Source of the DNA: Methanobacteriota archaeon
GTDB taxonomy: Archaea > Thermoplasmatota > Poseidoniia > Poseidoniales > Thalassarchaeaceae
DNA length: 64,000 bases
Assembly (NCBI GenBank): GCA_016845365.1
Contig: JAERST010000015.1
Span: forward strand, 1-64,000
Direction: 5' to 3'
Shown: piece after piece, positions 24,084-34,076 of the stretch
How the letters are laid out: each line of letters begins with the position of its first letter
Numbering within the stretch: the stretch's first letter is position 1
The notes under the pieces: model-generated
The model's input: only the letters and a program-made list of their open reading frames with translations
Told to the model about the DNA's origin: nothing
Database searches by the model: none
Position numbers and translations under genes: made by a program

Positions 24084-27000
24084 ATGTCTGGAACTCGTGT
24101 CAGCCTGATGCCGCTCGTCCTGACGGCGATGATTCTCGTCCTCGATTTCAGTGTCGCCGCTTCGGCGATAGCGGCTTCAGAAGATGTCAATTCCTATGGA
24201 ATCGGTGAGGGAAATGAGGGCGCTGATGACAGAGTTTCAGAGCGCCCAACGCACTGGCCTCCAGCCCTGATGTGCGGTGAGGTCCAGTGCGACCCAATCG
24301 ACCGTTCAGCCACCGGCCAACCATTCGATGCCGGCTCACCGGTCGAGGATGAGAATTGGTGGTTTGGCTATTGGTACGACTTCGATTCGGATGGGATGGA
24401 CGACCGACTCCAGCGAATAATCGCCGGTCAACGGGAGTCGGTCTCGCCAACCGCAATCATCGGCCCCGACGGCCGAGATACCGTTGCAATCGTCGTCGAT
24501 TATGCTTGGCACCCCGGGCCAAGCGATGTTGAAGCCCTCCTCGAAGTCCTCGAGAACCACGGCTGGGAGGCGAAGGGCTCGTGGTTCTTCCAGATGGATA
24601 TTCTCGACTCCATCGTTCTCGACCACGTTCCAGTCAGCGCTCTCATCGAAATCTGGCAACTCGATGGAGTCGTAATGGTCGAGGAGCAGAACGTAATCGT
24701 CCCGCTCCTCGACAGCGCACCTCGCGGCTCAAAGGTCCGCGATTCAGAAAGATACGATGAGACGATGCGCGATTTCGGCTACGATGGCTCGGGCATCGTC
24801 ATAGCAATCCTCGACACCGGAGTCGACAACGAACACTTCTCTCTCGACGATTTCTCGGACAATAATAACGACAATGAGAACGACCCCGATGACCTCGCCG
24901 ACCCGAAGTGGATCGCCGGTTGTGATGCGACCTCGCTCAATCAAAACGATTGCAATAACGAGGGGACTCACGACCCTGACGATGGTGACGGACACGGCAC
25001 TCACGTCGCTGGAATCGCACTCGGAACCGGCGACTCGCGCCGCAATCATCAGGGATACGCACCCGGCGCGTACCTTGTCGATGTCAAGGTGATGACCGAT
25101 ACTGGCGGCACTAATTCAGCGGCCACTCTCAAGGGAATCAATTGGGTTGCGGCAAATGTCGACACCGATTGGGGCAATAACGACTCCAGCGAAGGAATCC
25201 AAGTCATGTCGATGTCCTTCGGCAGCCTAGGCGACCCGAATGGCGACGACCCGGGCGACAACGGAACAGCCGCTGACGCCAGAGCGGTAAACCAAGCGGC
25301 AGAAGCGGGCGTGGTCCCGGTAGCAGCAATCGGCAATGACGGCCGCCGCCGAGTAACCTCAGTCGGAGCGGCCGACGCCTCGATTACCGTCGGAGCAATC
25401 GACGATAAGGACTCAATCGATCGAGGCGACGACTCAATCGCCTCCTACTCAAATTCCGGCCCACGCGAAGACGATGGAGACGGTGATGACCAAGACGAAC
25501 TCAAACCCGACGTGGTGGCGCCGGGAAGCGATATGATGTCAGCCGCACACGCTGCATCCTCAAGCCAATTACCGGGCACTCCCAAACCTCTCGCCGAAGA
25601 TAGTTATACCGAGATGAGTGGAACGAGTATGGCCTGTCCTGCGGTGGCGGGAATGGTCGCCGTCATGCTGCAAATTGCCGAAGAAGAAGGCATGACTCTA
25701 GACCCCGACGATGTCAAAGAACTCCTGCGAGAAAACTCAGAACCCAAGGGCGAAGCCTCCGACCCCGATGCTTCCGACACGTGGAATGAGAAGTACGGCT
25801 TCGGCATCATCGACGGCAATCGAATCATCTCAGCAATGATTGGCGATGGCGGCGGCAACACCGGAGGCAACGGAACCGAACCACCACCACCCGGCGACGG
25901 AGAATGGTTAGTCATCGAACGACCAGTAGAAGATTCCTGGCTTATCGAAGGCGAGACGTACACCGTCCGAGGCCACATCGACGAAGACGCCGAGACAAAT
26001 GGCAGCGTCGAGGAAGTCCAAGTCAAAATCACTTACACGCACAGGCCTGAAGGCTCTCCGACCCAGGAAGAAGTCCTCGTCGATTGGCACCGAGCCCAAG
26101 GCACCTCAAATTGGTCGACCGATTTCAACATCCCAGATTTCGAAGAGGATGAAATCAACGCGCTACAAATCAAGATTTCAGTGCAAGCGCGCAACGAGTG
26201 GGACCAATGGAGCGATACGCAGCGGCAGAACCACGATATCGGCAGGATTGGACTGACGCTCACAAGCCCGAGCGGACAGACTTCGGTAGCTGGAGATGTC
26301 CGTTTCGAGGGCGAATACGAGACCGTCAACGGCGGCACCCTACAATGGCGCGTAGGCAAGGATGACTGGGTCGATGAGACAACCTACGCTGGCTCCGGCG
26401 GCACCACCGGTTCGTACAGCTTCAATTGGGATTCAACCGAACATCCTGATGGATCTCACCGCGTTTCTTTGCGATTCATCAGCGGGGGCGGGGTGCGTTC
26501 CGAAGAGGTTCGCATCACGCTGGAAATCGACAATGACCCACCCGCCCCCGACCTCATGTTCCGCAGCGGATTGACCGTGTCTGAGTGGGGCATTCCGCTG
26601 TCGGAAACTTACGTCAATTCATTTGTCGACGTCAGCGCTGAAATTCGTAATGATGGCGACCAAGCTGCAGCTGACGTCGTGGTTTATCTGCTCGAGGAAG
26701 GCACTAGAAAATACGAGCTGACTATCCCATCAATCGATGCGGGAGACATTATCGAAATCACACTCTATTGGAATCCTCTCGACGTCGGAACTCGCGAGGT
26801 TACAATCGCCCTTGACCCGGGCGATTCAATCGATGAGATCGATGAAACGAATAATGACCAGAGCATCGATTTCGAGGTCGTTCAGCGACCCGCTGGAGTC
26901 GACCTTGCTTTCGCTACGGGCGCGATAACAATGACTCCAACAATTCCGCGCCCGGGCGAATTATTCCAGATTAATGCCCGCGTCGACAATCTCGGCGCAA

Positions 27001-28916
27001 GCACCGCAGAGACCGTCGACGCCCAACTCCTACTGCAAACAGAACGCGGCTGGGAGTTGACTTCCTCAACAACAATCCCAAGCATCCCGGGCGCCGGCTC
27101 CCAAAGCGTCAGCTTCGCACTCAGCGCCGGCGACCCCGGGCCGTTCACTTTCAGAATCACCCTGACCGGCCCGATCCTCTCAGATATCGATTGGACCAAT
27201 AACCAAGTCGAATGGACCGCCCTAGTCGATAAGAGCACAGTCGCGGGCGGCAGAGGAATGAACTTCCAATCCGGCGAGACGCCGGTTGAAGTCATCGAGT
27301 TAGACGGTTCAGGAATCGTCGTCGCAGCAAAAGACGGCGGTCTCTCGCTCTATCGACTCAACTCAAACCGAGGCATGACAGCCTGCACAAATATGCTCGA
27401 AGTGACTTGGTCGGGCGACTTCGCTGCAGCTACCACGCCCGACGGAATCGCCCACGTCATCTGGACTCGGCGATTCCTCGACACAAGTGGCTATCTGCAA
27501 CAGACAGTCTCGTACTCAACCATAGATTCTGCCTGCCAAATGACTCCGATTCAAGACCTGATGGACCCCATTCTGCTTTCAGACGGAAAGTATTGGGGAA
27601 TCGACCTCGATGTAAAGGGGACCGAACTGCTCGTCGGCGGCTACCATCGAGACTTACTTACTGGCGGTTCTTACCAAGATTTGACCAGCATTTTCCTACT
27701 CGAAGCCGACGCTCCGACCAGTTCGAACGATTGGCGCTTGACACCCAATGCTATCGCTGACATAGACGTGGTTGCGGGGCAGACGGACCCTGTGCAAGTG
27801 GAGTTTGGCAAGGATGATGGGCACGTTCTCTATCAGTCGATGCGCAACGATACGACAGGCGTTGACAGGCTCGGACTCTGGTACGCACACGGCGATATCC
27901 GACACTCCTCATGGGCCTACAAAAAGGCGGTCGGCGACCATGCTTCGCTGGCTGAAATGAAGGTGCAAACGGTTGCTGGCGAGGACCGACTGATGGTCGC
28001 TTGGAGAGAAGGGTCGGGCCTCGGTACTCAATTCATCGCAAGGATTGTTGATGATTCCTTCGAGACGATTGAGAATAATTCAGTCGAGATGAATGCGCGC
28101 GGTCTCTCTCAGATCGTATTCCTTGAGACCGCGAGAGGCGTTCAAGTTCTGCACGATATTGTCGGGCCTGGTGGACCTCAGATTCAATACGGAATGATGA
28201 ACGCTGAATTGGGTTGGATGGCTTTCTCGAACAAGATTACCGATGGTTGGTTGCATACTGTCAGCCGAACTCCCGGTGGGGCTGAGGCGGTGATTGTTCA
28301 CACCTCGAGCCAAGGCTGGGTGATTCGCTCGCTCATCGACGATTCTAGGCCCGAGCGCGAGCCGGTCGACATCCTCGAGCAATTGCGCTACACACTTGGT
28401 CTCGACAAGGGCAGTTTCAACATTCTACTTGGCGGAGTCGCGATTGCGGTTCTGCTTCTGTGCACGATTGTTCTGGCAGTGATGTCGGGGCGCGCAATTC
28501 GCTGGATGGGCGGTCGACGGCGAAGGCACGCGGATGGTGTTGTGATGCTCGAAGAAGATGTCGTGGATGTAATCGATGAGGAAGACCTCGCCGTCGAGGC
28601 TGTCGATACTTCATCGATTGTTGAGCTGGTCGAGGATGATACCGAGAGCGGGACTTCGAGGCGCGAGCGGCGGCAGCGCAGAGCCGCTGAAGCGGAGATG
28701 GCCGAGATGCCACCTGCTCCTGGGATGATGCCCTTGCCGCCAGCCGATGGCGTTGTGGCTCAGCCTATGCCAGCTGTCGGAGATGCGCCCGGGCTTACTG
28801 GCTTGCCGCCGATTAACCGGCCTGTGATTTGTCCTGATTGTGCGAGTCGCTTCGAGGTCGCCTTCGACCTGAAGATGACTCGCTGTCCGATTTGCGCCCT
28901 GCGCATCGATCTGTGA
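24084..28916 (+). CDS. Membrane-anchored subtilisin-like protease with CARDB-type domains and zinc-ribbon tail
   Basis: The 1610-residue product has a signal peptide (1-32), a pro-region (to about 220) and an S8 catalytic domain: Asp244 (LDTGVD), His304 (GHGTHVAG), Asn418 (IGNDG) and Ser515 (SGTSMACP). Beta-rich domains follow, including Ig-like segments at about 610-830 and CARDB-like repeats at about 830-1040. A propeller-like region covers about 1050-1430. One membrane helix (about 1445-1468) is followed by a basic then acidic cytoplasmic tail and a terminal zinc ribbon, CPDC...CPIC (about 1584-1606). It probably degrades protein at the cell surface. The cytosolic zinc ribbon is unusual for a secreted protease. 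Confidence 0.88.
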   Translation: MSGTRVSLMPLVLTAMILVLDFSVAASAIAASEDVNSYGIGEGNEGADDRVSERPTHWPPALMCGEVQCDPIDRSATGQPFDAGSPVEDENWWFGYWYDFDSDGMDDRLQRIIAGQRESVSPTAIIGPDGRDTVAIVVDYAWHPGPSDVEALLEVLENHGWEAKGSWFFQMDILDSIVLDHVPVSALIEIWQLDGVVMVEEQNVIVPLLDSAPRGSKVRDSERYDETMRDFGYDGSGIVIAILDTGVDNEHFSLDDFSDNNNDNENDPDDLADPKWIAGCDATSLNQNDCNNEGTHDPDDGDGHGTHVAGIALGTGDSRRNHQGYAPGAYLVDVKVMTDTGGTNSAATLKGINWVAANVDTDWGNNDSSEGIQVMSMSFGSLGDPNGDDPGDNGTAADARAVNQAAEAGVVPVAAIGNDGRRRVTSVGAADASITVGAIDDKDSIDRGDDSIASYSNSGPREDDGDGDDQDELKPDVVAPGSDMMSAAHAASSSQLPGTPKPLAEDSYTEMSGTSMACPAVAGMVAVMLQIAEEEGMTLDPDDVKELLRENSEPKGEASDPDASDTWNEKYGFGIIDGNRIISAMIGDGGGNTGGNGTEPPPPGDGEWLVIERPVEDSWLIEGETYTVRGHIDEDAETNGSVEEVQVKITYTHRPEGSPTQEEVLVDWHRAQGTSNWSTDFNIPDFEEDEINALQIKISVQARNEWDQWSDTQRQNHDIGRIGLTLTSPSGQTSVAGDVRFEGEYETVNGGTLQWRVGKDDWVDETTYAGSGGTTGSYSFNWDSTEHPDGSHRVSLRFISGGGVRSEEVRITLEIDNDPPAPDLMFRSGLTVSEWGIPLSETYVNSFVDVSAEIRNDGDQAAADVVVYLLEEGTRKYELTIPSIDAGDIIEITLYWNPLDVGTREVTIALDPGDSIDEIDETNNDQSIDFEVVQRPAGVDLAFATGAITMTPTIPRPGELFQINARVDNLGASTAETVDAQLLLQTERGWELTSSTTIPSIPGAGSQSVSFALSAGDPGPFTFRITLTGPILSDIDWTNNQVEWTALVDKSTVAGGRGMNFQSGETPVEVIELDGSGIVVAAKDGGLSLYRLNSNRGMTACTNMLEVTWSGDFAAATTPDGIAHVIWTRRFLDTSGYLQQTVSYSTIDSACQMTPIQDLMDPILLSDGKYWGIDLDVKGTELLVGGYHRDLLTGGSYQDLTSIFLLEADAPTSSNDWRLTPNAIADIDVVAGQTDPVQVEFGKDDGHVLYQSMRNDTTGVDRLGLWYAHGDIRHSSWAYKKAVGDHASLAEMKVQTVAGEDRLMVAWREGSGLGTQFIARIVDDSFETIENNSVEMNARGLSQIVFLETARGVQVLHDIVGPGGPQIQYGMMNAELGWMAFSNKITDGWLHTVSRTPGGAEAVIVHTSSQGWVIRSLIDDSRPEREPVDILEQLRYTLGLDKGSFNILLGGVAIAVLLLCTIVLAVMSGRAIRWMGGRRRRHADGVVMLEEDVVDVIDEEDLAVEAVDTSSIVELVEDDTESGTSRRERRQRRAAEAEMAEMPPAPGMMPLPPADGVVAQPMPAVGDAPGLTGLPPINRPVICPDCASRFEVAFDLKMTRCPICALRIDL

Positions 28917-28926
28917 GGTCGTTGGT

Positions 28927-29577
28927 TTGCGCAGGGTGCATCTTGCATCTGCTTCTGAGCGGCGATTGGCTTGGCTTAGCGAGCGGTTGAGCGATGTTGA
29001 GTTGAGCGCGGCTGCTCTGGTTTTTGATGAGCCGAAGCCGCGCTGGGGAGCACCTGTCGAGGAACAGGTTGCGTTTACTTGCTCAGCCAAGGCCGCTGCT
29101 GCTGCTCGGGAGGGGGTTGTCGCCGCTATGGCAGGGGCGCAGCCAGCCGATGTGGTAATCGTGGCAGACACTATCGTCGCTGACCCTGATGACCCATTGA
29201 TGCCGATGGGGAAGCCTGAGGATGAGCAGCACGCGATGGCGATGCTCTTGCGACTATCTGGCAATCGCCACAGGGTTTGGTCCTCGACCGCACTCGTCTA
29301 TCCACCCGGTGCTTCGGGGGAACACGAATTGCATGGGGGCTGGAGTGCAGATATGTGGACTGAGTCGGCGGTCGTCGAGTTCGATGAGTTGAGCCAAGAC
29401 CGCTTGTTGGAATTGGTTAGCAGCGGCTCGTGGAAAGGTAAGGCTGGAGCCTACGATATGGGCGGAGCCGCTGGTGCCGATACTCGGCTAATCGATGGGG
29501 AAGAGGTCACAGTTCTGGGGCTTGCTCCGGCTGCGATTGCGGCCTTAGAAACGGCCATTGGACTCACCGAGGGATGA
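28927..29577 (+). CDS. maf: Maf-family nucleoside triphosphate pyrophosphatase
   Basis: The 216-residue product opens with the Maf signature LASASERRLAWL and contains the conserved ADTIV (about 78-82), GKP, GxxHRVWSSTAL and KAGAYDMGG (about 177-185) segments. The family hydrolyses non-canonical nucleoside triphosphates. The start is a TTG at 28927, supported by GAGGT just upstream and by the family N-terminus. The gene follows the subtilase stop by 10 bases and may be cotranscribed. It is convergent with the DtxR gene. Confidence 0.85.
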   Translation: MRRVHLASASERRLAWLSERLSDVELSAAALVFDEPKPRWGAPVEEQVAFTCSAKAAAAAREGVVAAMAGAQPADVVIVADTIVADPDDPLMPMGKPEDEQHAMAMLLRLSGNRHRVWSSTALVYPPGASGEHELHGGWSADMWTESAVVEFDELSQDRLLELVSSGSWKGKAGAYDMGGAAGADTRLIDGEEVTVLGLAPAAIAALETAIGLTEG

Positions 29578-29586
29578 GGGCGCCGT

Positions 29587-30051
29587 TCATTGTTCGCGGG
29601 CTGACCACCAATCGGGGTCGGCTTCTGCCTTTTCGACCAAGGCTCGCAGGGCATCGAGGGTCGATTCGTGTAGATGGTGCTCGATTCCCTCGGTGTCGGT
29701 ATGAGCGGTCTCCTCGTCGACACCGAGAATTTGCAAGAATCTGACAATCAATCCGTGGCGCTCGCGTAGCGCGACGGCAGCGGCGCGACCCTCATCGGTG
29801 AGCACCGCGCCGCGATAGCGCTCGTAAGCCACGAGGCCTTCCTCGTCGAGGCGTTTGAGCATCTTGGTTACGGACGGTCGAGCGACAGACAGAGATTCAG
29901 CGATGCGTGCAGGTTTAGCACGCCCCTCGACGAGTTCCAACTCGTGCAAAACTTCGAGATAATCCTCGACGCGAACCGAGTGTCGCGCCGAGCGCCGAAG
30001 CCCATCAGCCTCGTGGGCAGAACGCAGTGCGTCGAGCCTATCTTCCGCCAA
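29587..30051 (-). CDS. DtxR/MntR-family metal-dependent transcription regulator
   Basis: The 154-residue product has an N-terminal winged helix (about 25-90) with VEDYLEVLHEL and a recognition segment near SVARPSVTKMLKRL. A metal-binding and dimerisation part follows with HGLIVRFL and the His/Glu-rich DTEGIEHHLHES (about 117-128). This is the layout of Fe/Mn-sensing DtxR family repressors. The start is a TTG at 30051, with GGAGGT 7 bases ahead, just after the stop of the NifU-like gene. Sharing an operon with an Fe-S scaffold and facing the suf genes, it is a good candidate regulator of iron or Fe-S supply. Confidence 0.85.
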   Translation of the reverse strand: MAEDRLDALRSAHEADGLRRSARHSVRVEDYLEVLHELELVEGRAKPARIAESLSVARPSVTKMLKRLDEEGLVAYERYRGAVLTDEGRAAAVALRERHGLIVRFLQILGVDEETAHTDTEGIEHHLHESTLDALRALVEKAEADPDWWSAREQ

Positions 30052-30053
30052 TT

Positions 30054-30554
30054 TCAGACCTCCACAAAAGTGACGCCGCCATGCTTGAGTACGAATTCTC
30101 GTTGCAATTCATTGAACCATTCGAGCATCGAGGCGGCGAAGCGCACAGCGACGACCTCCTCATCCAGAAGTAAGTCGTCTTGGATTCCCTTCAGAGTACC
30201 CGGAGCCGCCCCGCAAGAGACACAGGCTCCGTCGAGGTCGATGACCAAAGAAAGGGCATCAGCCCCAGAGTGTAATTTCTCGACCTCGGATTGGGCCAGC
30301 AGAAGCCCTCCACCATGCCCATCCAACGCCGCCCGAACAGGGCCAAGCCTTGCCATCAGCGCTGGGATGAGATCCTCGTGCTCGCTCTCCACCAATTTGA
30401 GCAACGAGAGCGAGCGAAGACGATCCAGCTCTGCTGGATCGTGCGCCTCAGCAATCCTTCTTTCAGACTCGGCGGTCATCATCGCCTCGACCTGTAGCCG
30501 ATACGACTCGGCGAGATCATCACCCTCGGACACGATGAGCCGGTGAAGCCCCAA
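30054..30554 (-). CDS. NifU-like Fe-S scaffold protein
   Basis: The product (166 residues) has a helical N-terminal half that I do not recognise and a C-terminal NifU-type domain at about 75-145. Its visible signatures are HGGGLLLAQ, LDGACVSCGAAPGTLKGI (the CxxC cluster ligands) and an acidic helix. NifU domains hold and pass on assembled Fe-S clusters. The position, in one operon with a DtxR regulator and divergent from sufCBD, supports this role. The start is uncertain: TTG 30554 gives the longest product, while GTG 30533 would remove seven residues. Neither has a clear ribosome binding site. Confidence 0.72.
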   Translation of the reverse strand: MGLHRLIVSEGDDLAESYRLQVEAMMTAESERRIAEAHDPAELDRLRSLSLLKLVESEHEDLIPALMARLGPVRAALDGHGGGLLLAQSEVEKLHSGADALSLVIDLDGACVSCGAAPGTLKGIQDDLLLDEEVVAVRFAASMLEWFNELQREFVLKHGGVTFVEV

Positions 30555-30562
30555 CTACTTCT

Positions 30563-30653
30563 CATTGACCATGGCATAGGTAGCCATTGACCGTGGCACA
30601 GGCAGCGTGGGAGAGAGAAAACTGGCATTTCCCGATGACCGTCTATGACGGTC
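30563..30653. promoter_or_regulatory. Divergent control region: 22-bp tandem repeat and a palindrome
   Basis: Between the NifU/DtxR operon and sufC two 22-base copies lie head to tail (30563-30584 and 30585-30606), matching at 19 positions and starting CATTGACC. At 30637-30653 GACCGTC and GACGGTC form a perfect palindrome around TAT. These are plausible operators for the neighbouring DtxR protein, but they do not match the classical DtxR box, so the link is inferred from position. Confidence 0.45.
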
Positions 30654-30696
30654 GCATTCAAAAGGGGGCATCAGACGGCAAAACCGAGGCTAACTC

Positions 30697-31467
30697 ATGG
30701 CATCTGACACCCCGGTCCTCGGTATCCGCGATTTGCACGCTGGAATCGACGACACCCCAATCCTTCGCGGCATTGACCTTGAGATTCCGGCTGGGGAAAT
30801 TCACGCCATCATGGGAAGAAACGGCAGCGGAAAAACCACCACTGCGAATATCATCATGGGTCACCCTGACTTCGAGGTCAGCGAGGGGAGCGTCGAACTC
30901 AACGGCGAGGACCTCCTCGACATGGAACCGTGGGAGAGGGCCCGAGCCGGTGTCTTCCTCTCCTTCCAATACCCACAGGCCGTTCCCGGGCTTCAAGTCG
31001 GTAATTTCTTGCGCAAGTCTGTCGCCGCGATCCGCGGCGAGGATGCGGCGAAGGGTACCGAGTTCCGCAAGCGACTCAAGGAGGCGATGGAGGAACTCGA
31101 CATCGACCGTTCATTCCTCGGTCGCTACGTCAACGATGGGTTCAGCGGAGGCGAGAAGAAGCGCTTCGAAATCCTCCAATTGATGCTTCTTCGACCGAAG
31201 CTAGCAATTCTGGACGAGACGGATTCGGGACTCGATATCGATGGAATCCGAACCGTCTCGAAGGGAATCAACGCGGCGGTCCGCGGAACCGATTCCGGCG
31301 CGTTGATTATCACTCACTACTCAAGAATCCTAGAACACGTCCAGCCCGACAAGGTGCACGTCCTAATCAAAGGACGAATCGTCAAGTCGGGCGGGCCAGA
31401 GCTCGCCCTCGAATTGGAAGAGCGCGGCTATGATTGGCTCGAGGAAGAGGCCGAGACCACAGCGTGA
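30697..31467 (+). CDS. sufC: Fe-S cluster assembly ATPase SufC
   Basis: The 256-residue ABC ATPase matches SufC throughout: Walker A GRNGSGKTT, Q-loop SFQYPQAVPGL, signature FSGGEKKR, and Walker B LAILDETDSGLD with the DETDSGLD ending that is specific to SufC. It powers the SufBCD scaffold in the cytoplasm. It is the first gene of sufC-sufB-sufD, a common order in archaea, and is read away from the NifU/DtxR operon. Confidence 0.96.
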   Translation: MASDTPVLGIRDLHAGIDDTPILRGIDLEIPAGEIHAIMGRNGSGKTTTANIIMGHPDFEVSEGSVELNGEDLLDMEPWERARAGVFLSFQYPQAVPGLQVGNFLRKSVAAIRGEDAAKGTEFRKRLKEAMEELDIDRSFLGRYVNDGFSGGEKKRFEILQLMLLRPKLAILDETDSGLDIDGIRTVSKGINAAVRGTDSGALIITHYSRILEHVQPDKVHVLIKGRIVKSGGPELALELEERGYDWLEEEAETTA

Positions 31468-31512
31468 GAGGTTCAAGGCAGGCGAGTGAAAGGAAAAATC
31501 GGAGGCGAGAAA

Positions 31513-32922
31513 ATGGCAGCAAAGGAAGCACGTGACGCAGTCGGCGAATACAAGGCCGGCTGGCACGATCCTGAAAACGCGACCATCCGCTTCGATTTCG
31601 GGCTCTCCGAGCAAGTCGTTCGCGACATTTCTGCGCTCAAGAACGAGCCCGAGTGGATGACCGATATCCGCGTCAAGGCCTTCCACCACTTCGAGAGCCG
31701 ACCGATGCCGACTTGGGGCAATATGTCGATGCTCGAAGACATCGATTTCGACAAAGTCTGCTACTATCTTCGCTCATCCGACGCTACCGAGAAAGATTGG
31801 GAGGATGTTCCAGAAGACATCCGCAATACATTCGACAAACTTGGAATTCCCGAGGCTGAGCAAAAGTGGCTCTCGGGAGTCACCGCGCAGTACGAATCCG
31901 AAGCGGTTTACCACTCGATTCGTGAAGACCTCGAGCAACAAGGAGTCATCTTCTTGGATATGGATTCGGGACTGCGCGAATACCCTGAAATCGTCAAGGA
32001 ATGGTTCTGTTCAGTTGTCCCTTACCAAGACAATAAGTTCAGCGCCCTGAACACCGCAGTTTGGTCGGGCGGCTCTTTCATCTACGTCCCGAAGGGCGTC
32101 CACGTCGAGATGCCCGTTCAGGCATATTTCCGCATCAATGCGAAGAATATGGGGCAGTTTGAGCGCACGCTGATTATCGCAGATGAGGGTAGCAGTATCC
32201 ACTACGTCGAAGGCTGCACCGCTCCGACCTACTCCACCGATTCACTCCACTCCGCGGTCGTCGAACTCATCGCCCTCCCCGGCGCCCACATTCGCTATAG
32301 CACGGTGCAGAATTGGAGCGCGAATGTCTACAATTTGGTGACAAAGCGCGGCATCGCCCACGAGAACGCTAAGATCGAGTGGGTCGATGGGAATATCGGC
32401 AGCAAGCTGACGATGAAATATCCGGCTGTCATTCTCAAGGGAGAAGGCAGCCACGCTGAAGTGATTTCAGTTGCTTACTCCGGCAAGGGTCAGCACCAAG
32501 ATGCCGGAGCGAAAATACACCACTTGGCAAGCAACACGACTTCGAAGATTCTCTCGAAGTCGATTTCCAAGGACGGAGGACGCGGCTCGTATCGTGGACT
32601 TGTTTCGGTCTCGCCGAAAGCAGAAAATTGCAAACTCAACGTCGTCTGTGACGCGCTGATTCTCGACGATGGTTCGCGCTCAGACACCTATCCTACCATG
32701 GAGGTGGCCAACCCGTCGGCGCGTTGTGAGCACGAGGCGAGTGTGTCGAAGGTGAGCGATGAGCAGCTGTTCTATCTGATGAGCCGAGGCCACTCCGAAG
32801 AAGAGGCTCTAGCACTAATCGTCAACGGATTCTTCGAGCCTTTCACCCGCGAATTACCGATGGAATACGCTGTCGAACTCAACAAACTCATGGCCCTCGA
32901 AATGGAAGGCAGCATCGGTTGA
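31513..32922 (+). CDS. sufB: Fe-S cluster assembly scaffold SufB
   Basis: The 469-residue product matches SufB. It has an N-terminal [19 protein letters not shown] segment, the central beta-helix with [14 protein letters not shown], then YVEGCTAP with the conserved Cys, and the C-terminal [17 protein letters not shown] segment that holds a conserved His. With SufC and SufD it forms the scaffold on which Fe-S clusters are built. ATG 31513 is set by a strong GGAGG 7 bases upstream. The longer frame from GTG 31486 contains this binding site. Confidence 0.96.
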   Translation: MAAKEARDAVGEYKAGWHDPENATIRFDFGLSEQVVRDISALKNEPEWMTDIRVKAFHHFESRPMPTWGNMSMLEDIDFDKVCYYLRSSDATEKDWEDVPEDIRNTFDKLGIPEAEQKWLSGVTAQYESEAVYHSIREDLEQQGVIFLDMDSGLREYPEIVKEWFCSVVPYQDNKFSALNTAVWSGGSFIYVPKGVHVEMPVQAYFRINAKNMGQFERTLIIADEGSSIHYVEGCTAPTYSTDSLHSAVVELIALPGAHIRYSTVQNWSANVYNLVTKRGIAHENAKIEWVDGNIGSKLTMKYPAVILKGEGSHAEVISVAYSGKGQHQDAGAKIHHLASNTTSKILSKSISKDGGRGSYRGLVSVSPKAENCKLNVVCDALILDDGSRSDTYPTMEVANPSARCEHEASVSKVSDEQLFYLMSRGHSEEEALALIVNGFFEPFTRELPMEYAVELNKLMALEMEGSIG

Positions 32923-32936
32923 ACCGGGTGAAAATC

Positions 32937-34040
32937 ATGGATGCTGCGAGCTTGTACAAGTCTCTTGGGGAGCCTGACAGGGCGGACCATTTGTGGCGCT
33001 ACACGCCCTGGAAGAGGGTGCATCCCAGCGGCGATTTGGGGGAGATTCCGAACGCCGTTGCTCCAAAATTGACGCTTTCTTGCCTCGATGAAGATGTGGC
33101 TTTGCTGGGTATTTCCATCGAGGAAGGGATTGTTGGCGCGGAGGTTTTGCCTGAATCGGATGAGGTGACTTCGAGTTTCATCCGCGCCGCCGCTGGCGAC
33201 TCGGTTTACACGCTACGCGTGGAGAATAATTTCGTCGCCAGCGCACCAATTGTGCTCGACATCGATACCGGCGATTCACCCTGTGCTCTGCATCTCGCTC
33301 TCGATGTCGGTCGACATTGTGAATTCGAATTGATTACACAAGTTAGTGGCGCTGCGCCGTGGACAGGATTCCTGCGCAGCGGTCGAATCGGTGACGGTTC
33401 AATTCTCAACGATGTTGTCATTGGCCACACCGATTCGGGAACCTTGCTTCGCGTCGATAGCATCGCAATCGGCCGCGACGCGCAGGTTCGAGTCGGAACG
33501 GTCAGCTCTGGAAGCGACCGAACCAAGGCTGACCTTCGCTACAAAATGGGAGAGACCGGCGGACATCTGAACGTACTCGGTTCTATACTGTCCGCCGACA
33601 AAATGCATCTCGACCATCACGTCGAGATTCACCATGATGCCCCCGAGACCTTCAGCCGACTCGATTGGCACTCGGCCTGTGGGGGCAACTCGCGCACGGT
33701 CGGAACCGGAATGCTCCGGGTCGCCAAGGGCGCGAGGGGAGCCGACGCGGGCCAACTTTTCCACAACCTACTACTCTCCGAGAAGGCCGAGGCCGACTCG
33801 ATTCCAGAGCTAGAAGTAAGCGAGCACGATGTTGTCGGCTGCGGCCACGGAACTGCGAATGGCCCGGTCGATGAGGACCAGATGTTCTACTTGGAGTCGC
33901 GAGGCTTCGATACCGAGGAGGCTCGCGACGCACTAATCGCTGCCTTCCTCAATTCAACCCTCGTCGAGATGGGCAGTGATACTCTGCACCACTGGTTGGC
34001 CGAGCATCTGCAAGACGAATTAGCCGACCTCAGTTCCTGA
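32937..34040 (+). CDS. sufD: Fe-S cluster assembly protein SufD
   Basis: A 367-residue SufB/SufD-family protein with HLWRYTPWKRV at the N-terminus, a beta-helix core and the C-terminal signature DAGQLFHNLLLSEKAEAD followed by VGCGHGTANGPVDEDQMFYL. It is shorter and more diverged than SufB, as usual for SufD. ATG 32937 lies 14 bases after the sufB stop. It is the third subunit of the scaffold and is probably cotranscribed with the small cysteine-rich gene at 34077. Confidence 0.93.
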   Translation: MDAASLYKSLGEPDRADHLWRYTPWKRVHPSGDLGEIPNAVAPKLTLSCLDEDVALLGISIEEGIVGAEVLPESDEVTSSFIRAAAGDSVYTLRVENNFVASAPIVLDIDTGDSPCALHLALDVGRHCEFELITQVSGAAPWTGFLRSGRIGDGSILNDVVIGHTDSGTLLRVDSIAIGRDAQVRVGTVSSGSDRTKADLRYKMGETGGHLNVLGSILSADKMHLDHHVEIHHDAPETFSRLDWHSACGGNSRTVGTGMLRVAKGARGADAGQLFHNLLLSEKAEADSIPELEVSEHDVVGCGHGTANGPVDEDQMFYLESRGFDTEEARDALIAAFLNSTLVEMGSDTLHHWLAEHLQDELADLSS

Positions 34041-34076
34041 GCAAGCCATTTGGGCTGAGCGAGGCCGAAGGGCTTC

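Noticed and set aside
30563-30606. 22-bp tandem repeat as a classical DtxR box
   Set aside because: It does not match the known TTAGGTTAGSCTAACCTAA pattern. It is kept only as a candidate operator by position.
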